Source: Dyadobacter sp. MSC1_007
Lineage (GTDB): Bacteria > Bacteroidota > Bacteroidia > Cytophagales > Spirosomataceae
Direction of reading: 5' to 3'
Assembly (NCBI RefSeq): GCF_023667495.1
Contig: NZ_JAMOZL010000010.1
Location: forward strand, 62,001-126,000
Length of the DNA: 64,000 bases
Both the position numbers and the translations under genes were made by a program. Shown here one piece after another: positions 28,005 to 37,228 of this stretch; positions within the stretch are counted from its first letter, which is position 1; every line of letters starts with the position of its first letter. A model generated the notes under the pieces. The model was not told the DNA's origin. It worked only from the letters and a program-made list of their open reading frames with translations, and ran no database searches.

Positions 28005-29447
28005 TCAAAAGTTTGAAGTGGTGGCGTTTAATTGCTGTAGTACGAAATTCAGCACGGCATCTTCACCACGCAACAGATCGGTAGTTGTCGGCAACACCTG
28101 AACGTCGGGGATAATGCCTCTGGCGGGTATTTGAGCAGGTTTCACAGCAGAGTAGTAGGCAGCGACAGGAAGTCCCACATCGAATTTTGAACCCGGAAGT
28201 TTCAAAATAATGAATGTGCCGCTATTATTGCCGGCGTAGGCGCCACCACTTTCGGTGCCTATGAACTTACCGCGCGATTCGCTTTTTGCAACCGCCAGAA
28301 ATTCGGAGGTAACCGAATAACTCAGCCCGTCGACCAGGAAGGTAACGTCTCCTTTGTACGCATTCTTTTTTGGAAGATGACTTCCCAAATTCTGGTGTTT
28401 TTTCCAGAATAGCCTTCCATCCTTTTGTTTTTTGATAAACAGCGTAGCTAATCCCGCAAAATTCGGAATGTGGGCCAGGCGTCGATACGTAATGTCTTTT
28501 TTATGCCGGGCAACCACCTCAATGTGATCGTAATATCTGAACTCGTTCCGGGCAATGCGGGCATATAGTTCTTTTCCCAGTACGTCATTCCCGCCCTCAT
28601 TTCCCCTCACATCAATAATCAGCTGCTGAACCTTTTTTTGATCAATAGCCTCAAAAGATTCATTCAGGAACTTCACAAAAGCCTTGTTGGAAGTAGCATA
28701 AAAGTGGGCAATGCGGAGGTAAGCGACGGAATCATTTTTGAAGGTAAGGGCATTTTCAGCCGGGAGATCCTTAAAAGTATCATTCAATTTTTTCCAGTCG
28801 TCCGTTGCTATTCCATTAACGGTAACTTGCTTGCCTAGGCCGGACGAATCTTTCAACACCAGTTCAAACACTGCATTTTCTTGGATAAAATCAGCATACC
28901 AGGCGCCGAAATATTGCTGGATTTGCGCGTCGGCGGATGCCTGAATGTCACCGTCGATGAACATATTGGCCCGCAAAATGGTGAGAACACTGGCAACGTC
29001 CCTGCCGTCAATGGTTTCAATGTAATTTCCGATAAAAGCCGGGTCAATGGATTTAACAATTAGCAATCGCATTTGATCATCAAACCTGACGATCAATGGA
29101 AGGATATTTTGCTGATGGTAGTAAAAGGGGAAATCTTTCATTGGCGGAAAGAATTTCAAATGTCCGCATTTTACTTTCGCAAACAGGGGATTAACCATCC
29201 TGAAAAAGGCAATCGAAGAAATTGAATCCCGCCTTTCAATGGCCTGACGAACGAAATCATATGTGTTTTTAAAGCCGGACTCCTGCCCGAAACGGTTAAG
29301 TCCGGGATGTACCTCTTCCATAGATTTTCGAATGATGGCAAGGTCATTCAGAGCTGCTTCCCGGGACATTACTCCGGATTTTACAGGCTGGGCGTCGCAT
29401 TCGTAAAAGAATACGAACATGCAGATAATTAGAAATTTTGAATTCAT
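28005..29447 (-). CDS. S41 family peptidase, secreted
   Basis: 480 residues with a signal peptide ending near YECDAQ. The S41 core is in the C-terminal half: LIIDVRGNEGGNDVLGKELY, then FLVDGLSYSVTSEFLAVAKS with the presumed nucleophile Ser, GTESGGAYAGNNSG, and the terminal ARGIIPDVQV motif typical of these peptidases. The N-terminal 150 residues (REAALNDLAIIRKSMEEVHP) form the helical cap common to Bacteroidota tail-specific-protease-like proteins. It reads toward the S41 gene at 26797. Confidence 0.8.
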   Translation of the reverse strand: MNSKFLIICMFVFFYECDAQPVKSGVMSREAALNDLAIIRKSMEEVHPGLNRFGQESGFKNTYDFVRQAIERRDSISSIAFFRMVNPLFAKVKCGHLKFFPPMKDFPFYYHQQNILPLIVRFDDQMRLLIVKSIDPAFIGNYIETIDGRDVASVLTILRANMFIDGDIQASADAQIQQYFGAWYADFIQENAVFELVLKDSSGLGKQVTVNGIATDDWKKLNDTFKDLPAENALTFKNDSVAYLRIAHFYATSNKAFVKFLNESFEAIDQKKVQQLIIDVRGNEGGNDVLGKELYARIARNEFRYYDHIEVVARHKKDITYRRLAHIPNFAGLATLFIKKQKDGRLFWKKHQNLGSHLPKKNAYKGDVTFLVDGLSYSVTSEFLAVAKSESRGKFIGTESGGAYAGNNSGTFIILKLPGSKFDVGLPVAAYYSAVKPAQIPARGIIPDVQVLPTTTDLLRGEDAVLNFVLQQLNATTSNF

Positions 29448-29553
29448 GGCTACTATTTAAATTTCTGCAAAACTGGGCTCATTTAGTTTATGGTACGTCT
29501 TTCCCGACAAGTTAAGACCTAATAAATACTATTTTTGGCTTTCAGATTTCACA

Positions 29554-30729
29554 TTGGTCTCAGCATTTCTCATTTCCGGCATCCTACAAGGGTTATTCCT
29601 GATCCTTCTCCTGGTTCAAAAGGAATTTAACCGGGTACCCAATCGCATTTTGTCGACTTTGGTTCTCCTGGTAACTTCGCATTTGTCGCTGATCGCGATC
29701 GATGTGAACAATCTGTTTATCGCATATCCGCATCTGAGCCGGTTGTCATGGCTGCTACCATTGTTGTACGGCCCTCTGATCCTGCTTCTGACGGAAAGTC
29801 TGGTATCTGTACAGTTTTCATTCAAGCCACGGCACGCCCTCTATTTTCTCCCATTTGCCACTTATTTGGTCCTGCTGGCGCCTTACTATGTTTCCAGCGC
29901 CGACTTCAAGATTGCTTATTTATCCGATCCTTTAAAAGTGGCAGAGGCTGATTTTGGCTGGATGAACCATCTGACGAATTATTTTCACCTCCTTTTTACC
30001 ATCGCCGCATTGCTTGTTTTTTATGCCGGAAAGCGGAATCTCTCCCAGTACTTTTCGGATAGCGCGCGGATCAATCTCACCTGGTTAGGTCAGTTTCTGT
30101 GGGCCTTTCTGGGTATCCTGGTTTTCTCTGTGCTTACTTTCTATTCTAAAAAGTTTGACTGGGAGTATCTATCGCGCATTTACCCGAAGCATTTTATTCT
30201 TGCAGTTATCTTCATTTATTGGCTGGCTTATAAATTGTTGGGCGAGAAAATGAAGTTTACGATTGCGGAGGAAGCTATTCGAGAGAAATTCGAGCCAGCG
30301 CAGCACGAGTTTGCATTAAAGGAAGAATCACAATCCAAATATTCAAAGACAGGTCTCGACGCCAAGACGGCCAGCCAGATTGCGGAAAAATTGCAAGAGC
30401 TAATGCAAAAAGAAAGACCATACCTCAATCCTTCCCTCACAATTTCGGACCTGAGCGACATGCTATCCCTCTCCAAACACCAATTATCCCAGGTCATCAA
30501 TGCCGAATTCGACATCAATTTTTATGAATTCATTAATAGTTACCGCTTACAAGCCTTCAAAAAGGAAGCAATAAATCCCGGAAACAGCCACCTGTCAATC
30601 CTCGGAATAGCTTTTGAATGCGGCTTCAACTCTAAAGCCACCTTTAACCAGTTCTTCAAAAAGAAGGAAGGAATAACTCCCTCGGAGTTTTTGAAGAGGA
30701 GTAGAGCGGGGTGTCGAACCTTTTGTTAG
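29554..30729 (+). CDS. AraC family regulator with N-terminal membrane domain
   Basis: 391 residues. No ATG precedes the first helix, so the TTG at 29554 is the best start, and the true start is uncertain. Seven hydrophobic segments (residues 1-230, e.g. SAFLISGILQGLFLILLLVQ) are followed by a linker and an AraC HTH domain: LTISDLSDMLSLSKHQLSQV, then LGIAFECGFNSKATFNQFFK and GITPSEF. This arrangement is common in Bacteroidota. The last codons (RTFC, stop) are supplied by a dispersed repeat that begins at 30713. Its ligand is unknown. Confidence 0.8.
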   Translation: MVSAFLISGILQGLFLILLLVQKEFNRVPNRILSTLVLLVTSHLSLIAIDVNNLFIAYPHLSRLSWLLPLLYGPLILLLTESLVSVQFSFKPRHALYFLPFATYLVLLAPYYVSSADFKIAYLSDPLKVAEADFGWMNHLTNYFHLLFTIAALLVFYAGKRNLSQYFSDSARINLTWLGQFLWAFLGILVFSVLTFYSKKFDWEYLSRIYPKHFILAVIFIYWLAYKLLGEKMKFTIAEEAIREKFEPAQHEFALKEESQSKYSKTGLDAKTASQIAEKLQELMQKERPYLNPSLTISDLSDMLSLSKHQLSQVINAEFDINFYEFINSYRLQAFKKEAINPGNSHLSILGIAFECGFNSKATFNQFFKKKEGITPSEFLKRSRAGCRTFC

Positions 30730-30783
30730 AAGATTTGAGAAAGTTGGCTATGCTGTTGAAAACAAATAATGCCTGGGTCCGCT
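30713..30783 (+). repeat. dispersed repeat, copy A
   Basis: Starts GTCGAACCTTTTGTTAGAAG and ends GCCTGGGTCCGCT. It matches copy B (46735-46807) at nearly every position apart from a one-base deletion near 30755 and a few substitutions. It overlaps the end of the AraC gene, supplying its final codons and stop. Confidence 0.75.
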
Positions 30784-30835
30784 TAAAAATTGCAAGCGGT
30801 TACAGAAGGTAGACGGCAATCCGGCTCACCGAAAG

Positions 30836-31112
30836 TCATTTGCCTTTGTCAATAGCCATACGAACAGCCAGCCCTGTTAAAACACCGGACATAATCCATT
30901 TACTGTACCTTTACATAGGTGGGCCTGTCGTGAAACCACTTTGCTGCGCTGGCGGCCGAGAAAATAATTATAGTATTTACTAAGGCACTAATCAGCAATT
31001 GAATCACGCCTAACTCCAGATTCTGACTTATCAGCGACCCATATTCAGGATGGGTAAACTGTGGGAAGAAAGACAGATAAAATACGGCCACCTTGGGGTT
31101 TAATACATTTGT
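30836..31112 (-). pseudogene. LysE/RhtB-type amino-acid exporter, 5'-truncated and frameshifted
   Basis: The minus strand reads TNVLNPKVAVFYLSFFPQFT, the hallmark LysE segment (N-x-x-N-P-K-x-x-x-F), then two helices (LGVIQLLISALVNTIIIFSA) to PTYVKVQ. An extra T there gives TAA; in the next frame KWIMSGVLTGLAVRMAIDKG follows with a stop at 30836-30838. An in-frame TAG precedes TNVLN, so the first 100 or so residues are missing. The intact family is about 205 residues. Confidence 0.75.
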
Positions 31113-31143
31113 TACCTATCAGTGACAATAAGCCAGCTCGGCG

Positions 31144-32619
31144 CTATCTATTGAACTTATACAAAGCCTGCACCCTGGCACCCCACAAAAGATCTCTGCT
31201 GAAAAATTCTGTTTTATGAAATTGAGGACTGACGTAAGGACTTACCCTAAACAGGAACTTGTTCGAGCGACGCTCCATCCCCAGGTTTATTGTAATATCG
31301 TTAATAGGCTTTATTGCTAATTTTGCATTATATTCTCCTTTATCAAAGGATTGACTATTTTCCTTATAATCGAAATGGATGTCCTTTTGAGCGGAGACGG
31401 AAAGGTCAGTTCCTATCCCGAAGCGTAGGGCCCAATCCGGAAGTATTTCGTAATGATAAGCAATGGTTAAGGGAATTTGAACGATCCGATGATTTTGTTC
31501 AATATTTAACAAATCAACATTTTGAGCTACGTAGGGCGCATAAAGAGTCCGGAAATCCTGGCCGGTTTTTTGACCAAATTGCTCGGCAGTATCGTAACTG
31601 TCGCCGGTGATCTCTGTCCAGCGAGCACCGGTTTGAAAACTCCATTTAGGAGTGATCCGCAGCTCTCCAAGAACTGAGCCTGCCACCAGTCTGTTACCTG
31701 CGTCAAGGCTTCCACCCACATAATAATCCATCCTTTTAAGAACCGACTTCATTGATTTTGAGTAATATTTGGGTTTGTCTTTGCTAATAGCAGATAATTT
31801 CCCCGGTGTCTTTAAAACCGGTAGTTTTAACCTCGTGAATGAAAGATGAATGCTGCCAATACGGCTTAGCTCCGACAGTAATCGGTTTTTGCTTTCCTCG
31901 GCTTGGGCCACAGTATTTGAGTTGTCGGCAGTGTTGGATGAGTAACTTTCTATTGTCTTACCAGCTTTGAGGAAATCGTCTTTATCTGTGTACCCTGTCT
32001 TGTTAGCCGGATTATTGTCGTTGCCAGTTATTTCGGAAGGTTCTTTCTCAACAACGGTGTCATCTGATCTGTAGGTATTTAATCCCGCGCCAGAAGCATT
32101 ATTCTGAGCAATGGATTTCGCAACCTTACCAGCCGTTTTATCCGGTGCCATGCTATATGAATCTGCTGGTCTGAAGTTTGGATTCTTTACTGATTCTTCC
32201 GTAAGGGGATTATTAATTGGCTTCGGAATTTCGTTGTGACTACTATGCCTGGCATACAGCAGCTCTTGATGATTTTGAGCTGCAATGGTTTTTTCAATAT
32301 ATCGGTTAATATATACCGTGTCAACACGTTGAGTTTGTTTTTGAGTAGAATTTAGATCGACAGAGCTGATTCTGCTTTTTAAAGAATCCAGAGAGGACAA
32401 GAGTTTTTTATTGGTTAGATTTTGAACGTAATTAAAGGTTAGAGAGCAGACAAAGAATGAAGCGGCCAACCCATAAATCAGGATTTTGGTCCACGAAAAA
32501 CGGGGCGTAATATTACCATTTGAAGAGACATAATTATATATCCGATCGACTTCTTCATCGCTTGGATCTAGACCCAATAACTTTTTCCGGAATTCATCGT
32601 CAAATTGCTCAGTTTTCAT
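31144..32619 (-). CDS. anti-sigma-like inner-membrane segment joined to an outer-membrane beta-barrel domain
   Basis: 491 residues. The N-terminal 40 residues (EFRKKLLGLDPSDEEVDRIY) are cytosolic and short, as in Bacteroidota ECF-associated proteins. One transmembrane helix follows (about 42-65, ILIYGLAASFFVCSLTF), then a coiled/linker region (70-260) and a C-terminal beta-barrel (about 315-491: YYVGGSLDAGNRLVAGSVLG, closing with WGARVQALYKFNR). It overlaps the sigma gene by 11 bases, so it very likely controls that sigma factor. How one chain spans from the inner-membrane helix to an outer-membrane barrel is unclear. Confidence 0.7.
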   Translation of the reverse strand: MKTEQFDDEFRKKLLGLDPSDEEVDRIYNYVSSNGNITPRFSWTKILIYGLAASFFVCSLTFNYVQNLTNKKLLSSLDSLKSRISSVDLNSTQKQTQRVDTVYINRYIEKTIAAQNHQELLYARHSSHNEIPKPINNPLTEESVKNPNFRPADSYSMAPDKTAGKVAKSIAQNNASGAGLNTYRSDDTVVEKEPSEITGNDNNPANKTGYTDKDDFLKAGKTIESYSSNTADNSNTVAQAEESKNRLLSELSRIGSIHLSFTRLKLPVLKTPGKLSAISKDKPKYYSKSMKSVLKRMDYYVGGSLDAGNRLVAGSVLGELRITPKWSFQTGARWTEITGDSYDTAEQFGQKTGQDFRTLYAPYVAQNVDLLNIEQNHRIVQIPLTIAYHYEILPDWALRFGIGTDLSVSAQKDIHFDYKENSQSFDKGEYNAKLAIKPINDITINLGMERRSNKFLFRVSPYVSPQFHKTEFFSRDLLWGARVQALYKFNR

Positions 32620-33217
32620 TAAATCCCTTATTAGGCCAGTTATAAAGTTGATACAAATGCGGAAAGTTTAGTTTTATCATTGTCTGCAGCTTTCGTCTGG
32701 CATCCCTCAAGTTAGATTTTGATGTTCCTTCCTGAATACCAAGCATGTTGGCTATTTCTTTATGTGAATATCCATCAATTACAAACAGTGTGAAAACCAT
32801 TCTATAAGCCGGTGGAAGGCGTTGAACCATTATCAATATTTCTTGGGCAGATATTTCACTTAAAATGTCATCACTCCAGTCCGCAACTTCCAGATCATCC
32901 AGACTAAGCTGTCCCTGCCATTTGAGATTCTTCCGGTAATGGTCAATGGCCGTATTGATAGCAATTGTTCGAAACCATGCTTTAAAAGGTTGAGCTTTGT
33001 CATAGCTATGTAAATTAACAAACACTTTTAGAAAGCAGTCATTGACAATCTCTTCCGCTTCCTCAAAGGTAGCTGCATATCTAACCGAAATGCTTTTGGC
33101 ATATCCCGCGAATTTTCGGATCAGACATCGTTGTGCCTGAGCATTGCCATCCTTGCAGGCATCCAAAATGCTTGACAGATCCTGTTCATCAAAGAGAGTT
33201 TTCCTTCTAAATAGCAA
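32609..33217 (-). CDS. ECF RNA polymerase sigma factor
   Basis: 202 residues. Region 2 is DCFLKVFVNLHSYDKAQPFK with AWFRTIAINTAIDHYRKN. Region 4 carries the HTH: RLPPAYRMVFTLFVIDGYSH, then KEIANMLGIQEGTSKSNLRD. It is the first gene of a two-gene operon with the anti-sigma/barrel protein (11-base overlap). The TonB receptor and DUF4249 genes that such sigma pairs often accompany lie on the opposite strand 620 bases away and are candidate targets. Confidence 0.9.
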   Translation of the reverse strand: MLFRRKTLFDEQDLSSILDACKDGNAQAQRCLIRKFAGYAKSISVRYAATFEEAEEIVNDCFLKVFVNLHSYDKAQPFKAWFRTIAINTAIDHYRKNLKWQGQLSLDDLEVADWSDDILSEISAQEILIMVQRLPPAYRMVFTLFVIDGYSHKEIANMLGIQEGTSKSNLRDARRKLQTMIKLNFPHLYQLYNWPNKGFNEN

Positions 33218-33246
33218 TGGTAATTAGATTAGACATCATCTTCTCC

Positions 33247-33749
33247 TTACGGAAGGTAACATGCAAAGGTGGGGTGTGATTCTGTATTTTTTTTGAGGGA
33301 GGAAAGATTTTTAGCATTCACCCCACTATTTTTCCGGACAACCCGTAATGGCGTTTGAAAACAATGTATCCCTGTTTTGTCCTTTACGATGATTTGCAGT
33401 TTTAAAAAGGTCATGTCGGCCGCACTCTTAACCAGATTAAACGGATGCTCGGTTTCGTCCAGGGACAAACCGGAATTGTCTTTCCAAAAGATGCCACGTT
33501 TTATCTCATCGATGTTTTCGATCTGGTGATCCACATGATGATCCGGGCGGTCGAAGTTCTCATTTCCTCCGGACAGTATTCATCGGCAGAATGCAATCGA
33601 AGCCGTGCTTCATATCAACGACGACTGGAATCTTAGCAAGCGTATAGTGATTGCCGTTGGCTTGCGTCTTCCTTCTTTTTCAGGGGATCTACAAAATCAT
33701 GAACCGTCTCGTATCTGAGAAGGGCGATTGCTTGTGAGGTTAGAAGGAT
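33247..33749 (-). pseudogene. hypothetical gene broken by two frameshifts
   Basis: Three consecutive minus-strand frames each give protein-like sequence and join end to end. They are ILLTSQAIALLRYETVHDFV with DPLKKKED; then QANGNHYTLAKIPVVVDMKH with GFDCILPMNT; then SGGNENFDRPDHHVDHQIEN with IDEIKRGIFWKDNSGLSLDE, to a stop at 33247. Shifts fall near 33675 and 33575. The final 95-codon open frame is only the tail of this. The family is not recognised. It separates the sigma operon from the TonB receptor. Confidence 0.5.
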
Positions 33750-33840
33750 TTAAGTAAAAGGACGAAAGGTACGTCAGATCCAAGAAATAAACATTAATGG
33801 AAGATTTTGAACAACACATAAATAACCTTTTTAAAATAGT

Positions 33841-36249
33841 ATGAAAAAAACAAGTCAATTAAAGCCGTTTGGGTCAAGAAAAAGGCACGCCTTATTTGCG
33901 ATGATGATGTTGTGTCCAGTATTCCTTTTTGCACAAACAAAATATACAATTAGTGGTGTAGTTAAGGATGTTGGCAACGGTGAAACACTCTTCGGGGCAA
34001 CTGTCCTTTTAAAAGGTACATCCATTGGAAGCACGACCAATGAATATGGTTTTTATTCTATCACAGCACCTGAAGGTAATTATACCTTAACCATTTCCTA
34101 TTTAGGATTTACAACTTTTGAAAGGGCAATAGACCTTAGCTCAAATCAAAAGCTCAACATTGAGCTCAAAGACGATGACGCTCAATTAGATGAAGTAATC
34201 ATCACAGCTGAGGAATCAAAGCAAGTAGACCTTCGGACACCACAAATGAGTGTGGCAAGGCTCTCAACTAAGGATATCAAACAGATGCCTGTTGTTTTGG
34301 GTGAGGTAGACTTGATCAAGTCCATTCAGTTGCTGCCAGGTGTTACCAACGCCGGTGAAGGTGCATCGGGCTTCAATGTACGGGGTGGAGCAGAGGACCA
34401 AAATCTAATTCTTTTGGATGAAGCAATTATTTACAATGCCTCCCATTTGTTTGGTTTCTTCTCAGTATTCAATGCTGATGCTATTAAGGATGTTAAACTT
34501 TACAAGGGAGGCATTCCTGCACGTTTTGGAGGGCGGGCTTCTTCGGTACTGGATATACGTCAAAAAGACGGAAATAGCAAGGAATTTGAACTCACTGGCG
34601 GGATTGGTGCTATTTCCAGTCGGTTGGCGGCGGAAGGGCCGCTGTTTAAAGAAAAAGGTTCGTTTTTGATAGCCGGGAGAGCTTCCTATGTAAATATATT
34701 TTTAGCCCTGGCCAGCCAAAGCAGTAGGGCCGGATTTTACGATCTGAATCTGAAAACAAATTATGAAATTGATGAGAAGAATAAACTATATCTATCAGGT
34801 TATTTGGGAAATGATAACTTTAACCTGGCGGGACTGTTCACTAATTCATACGGAAACCTCTCTGGAAACTTGCGATGGAATCATATTTTTAGTAACAAGT
34901 TATTCTCCAATGCATCCTTGATATACAGTCGATATAATTATAACCTGGAAATTCCCATTGAAGGAATTGATTGGACATCAGATATAAGAAATTACAATGT
35001 GCGCTATGACTTTGGGTATTATGCAAGTGATAAATTAAAATTTGACTTTGGAGTAAATGGCATTTATTATAACTTTAACCCAGGAAGGCTCAGCCCGTTA
35101 AATGTAACTTCGGGTGTTAATCCGGAGAAATTAGACGATAAATTTGCTTTCGAAGCCGGGATTTATGCAAGTTTAGAACATAAGATTTCTGGAAAACTCA
35201 CCGCTGAATATGGCTTTCGTCTTAGTTACTTTAATCGACTTGGAAAGCAAACCTTAAACAATTACCCCAATAATTTACCAGTAATTTACAATAGAGAATT
35301 GGGCATTTATGAGCGTGCAGAACCTGTTTCTAAGACAGATTACAGTAAAAGAAAAAGCATAGCTACATTCAGTAATTTAGAGCCTCGGTTTGCACTTTCA
35401 TATCAGCTTAACGAGAAGTCTTCTTTTAAAGCAAGCTACAACCGAGTGGCTCAATACCTGCATTTAATTTCCAACACCACATCAGCCACGCCCTTAGATG
35501 TTTGGGCACCTAGCGGAAAGTTTATCGAGCCGCAAATTGCAGACCAATACGCCGTTGGCTATTTCAGAAATTTAAACGAAAATGTGTTTTCGATTGAAGC
35601 CGAAGCCTATTACAAAACGATCGACAACAGGATAGATTACATTAACGGCGCAGAACTTATAGCACAAAACACCATTGAAACCGAAATTTTGACTGGTGAG
35701 GCCCGAGCTTATGGATTAGAGTTTCTGTTGCGGAAAAACAAAGGCGATTTTACAGGATGGGTGGCGTATACGTTGTCAAAATCGCAACAGCGCACACCCG
35801 GAGGAGCAGCTGGCGGAGCAGGTATTAACAACGGGAAATGGTATAACTCTAACTGGGACAGAACCCACGACTTTGAGTTTACCGGAAGTTACAAACTCAA
35901 CGAAAAATGGCGATTCGGGGCGAATATGGTATTCCAGACAGGACGGCCTGTTACCTATCCCAACGGACAGTTTGTATACAACGGATTATCGGTAGCGACT
36001 TATTCCGAAAGGAATGCAGACCGATTGCCTGCCTACCACAGATTAGACCTTTCTGCAACCTTAACGCCGCAAAAAAATAAAGATAGAAAATGGCAAGGCG
36101 AATGGGTATTTGGAATATACAACGCTTATAACCGAAGTAATGCAGCCTCTATTGCTTTTGGTCAAAATCACCAGACAGGTGTATCTGAGGCCACTCGTAC
36201 TTCCATATTTGGTATTGTCCCATCAGTAACATACAATTTTAATTTTTAA
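33841..36249 (+). CDS. TonB-dependent receptor with CarboxypepD_reg-like domain
   Basis: 802 residues. A signal peptide ends near PVFLFAQ (residue 32), then a CarboxypepD_reg-like domain (about 35-115; ISGVVKDVGNGETLFGATVL), plug (GEVDLIKSIQLLPGVTNAGE, FNVRGGAEDQNLILLDEA) and a barrel ending FGIVPSVTYNFNF. The plug sequence (IQLLPGV, RGG) is that of the receptor group partnered with DUF4249 lipoproteins, not of SusC. It is co-transcribed with 36254-37090. The DNA is AT-richer than the PUL: 24 G/C of 60 in line 34801-34860. Confidence 0.9.
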   Translation: MKKTSQLKPFGSRKRHALFAMMMLCPVFLFAQTKYTISGVVKDVGNGETLFGATVLLKGTSIGSTTNEYGFYSITAPEGNYTLTISYLGFTTFERAIDLSSNQKLNIELKDDDAQLDEVIITAEESKQVDLRTPQMSVARLSTKDIKQMPVVLGEVDLIKSIQLLPGVTNAGEGASGFNVRGGAEDQNLILLDEAIIYNASHLFGFFSVFNADAIKDVKLYKGGIPARFGGRASSVLDIRQKDGNSKEFELTGGIGAISSRLAAEGPLFKEKGSFLIAGRASYVNIFLALASQSSRAGFYDLNLKTNYEIDEKNKLYLSGYLGNDNFNLAGLFTNSYGNLSGNLRWNHIFSNKLFSNASLIYSRYNYNLEIPIEGIDWTSDIRNYNVRYDFGYYASDKLKFDFGVNGIYYNFNPGRLSPLNVTSGVNPEKLDDKFAFEAGIYASLEHKISGKLTAEYGFRLSYFNRLGKQTLNNYPNNLPVIYNRELGIYERAEPVSKTDYSKRKSIATFSNLEPRFALSYQLNEKSSFKASYNRVAQYLHLISNTTSATPLDVWAPSGKFIEPQIADQYAVGYFRNLNENVFSIEAEAYYKTIDNRIDYINGAELIAQNTIETEILTGEARAYGLEFLLRKNKGDFTGWVAYTLSKSQQRTPGGAAGGAGINNGKWYNSNWDRTHDFEFTGSYKLNEKWRFGANMVFQTGRPVTYPNGQFVYNGLSVATYSERNADRLPAYHRLDLSATLTPQKNKDRKWQGEWVFGIYNAYNRSNAASIAFGQNHQTGVSEATRTSIFGIVPSVTYNFNF

Positions 36250-36253
36250 AGCA

Positions 36254-37090
36254 ATGAAAAACATAAGTATATACGGCAAGTTAGGGGCACTCATTCTATT
36301 AACAGGACTTTTGAATTCTTGTACCGATGTCATAGATGTTAATGTCCCAAACGGCGGCGCACGATTGGTGGTTGATGCGTCTATTAAGTGGCAAAAAGGT
36401 ACTACGGGAAAAACACAAACCATCAATCTAAGAAAATCAACTGCTTTTTTTGATAAGAATCCAGATGTCCCTGTTACGGGTGCTTCGGTAACAGTAACCA
36501 AAGAAAACGACGGGTCAATATTTGTGTTTGCCGACCAGAATAATGGTAGTTACACTGCAACCGATTTTGCTCCGGAGTTAAACGCATCGTACAGTTTGAA
36601 AATCCTTTACAACGGCAACTCCTACACAGCAACCGAAACATTAATTGCAGCACCTGTTATTAATCGGGTTGAGCAAACCATTGAAGGTTCTGATGGTGAT
36701 ACAGAAATTGTGCTTCAGGTATTTTTTGACGACCCAGGAGCTGTTAAAAATTATTATTTAGGCGAATTTACTCCGTCCAATTTACCATTGCCGTCTCTCG
36801 CGGTCATTAGCGATAAATTTTCAGATGGCAACGAAAATTATATTGAGAGCGATAATGAAAACTATGTCGCCGGGGTAACTGTAGGAATTAATGTGTATGG
36901 TATTTCACGGAGATATTATGACTATCTAAATATATTGATTCAGCAATCCGGAAGTGATGAAGGTGGACCTTTTCCAACTATCCCCGTACAGTTAAAAGGA
37001 AACTGCACTAATGTCGATGATCCTAACGAAGAAGTACTGGGATATTTTAGGCTAGGTGAATTTGATACTACATCATATAAGCTTAATTAG
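36254..37090 (+). CDS. DUF4249 family lipoprotein
   Basis: 278 residues. GALILLTGLLNSCTD is a lipobox (Cys23). The N-terminal domain VNVPNGGARLVVDASIKWQK and the SVTVTKENDGS segment are typical of DUF4249, a beta-rich family found next to TonB receptors. It starts four bases after the receptor stop, so the two form a unit. It probably acts as the surface-exposed partner of the receptor; the ligand is unknown. Confidence 0.85.
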   Translation: MKNISIYGKLGALILLTGLLNSCTDVIDVNVPNGGARLVVDASIKWQKGTTGKTQTINLRKSTAFFDKNPDVPVTGASVTVTKENDGSIFVFADQNNGSYTATDFAPELNASYSLKILYNGNSYTATETLIAAPVINRVEQTIEGSDGDTEIVLQVFFDDPGAVKNYYLGEFTPSNLPLPSLAVISDKFSDGNENYIESDNENYVAGVTVGINVYGISRRYYDYLNILIQQSGSDEGGPFPTIPVQLKGNCTNVDDPNEEVLGYFRLGEFDTTSYKLN

Positions 37091-37228
37091 CAGGGATCCG
37101 GAACTGCATTTATTTTTCTAATCATTTTCCGCAGCGCAACCATTTTGGCTACAACAATCTCCAAATCCGCTACAAGCGCCAGCCGCGCGCCGCAGAAATT
37201 TGTCTCCCGAAAATAACAAGTTAGACAA

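Noticed and set aside
37087..37200. A minus-strand tail (LEIVVAKMVALRKMIRKINA) reminiscent of a MerR-type coiled-coil C-terminus.
   Set aside because: The frame runs back into the SDR gene on the other strand, and no MerR HTH is present.
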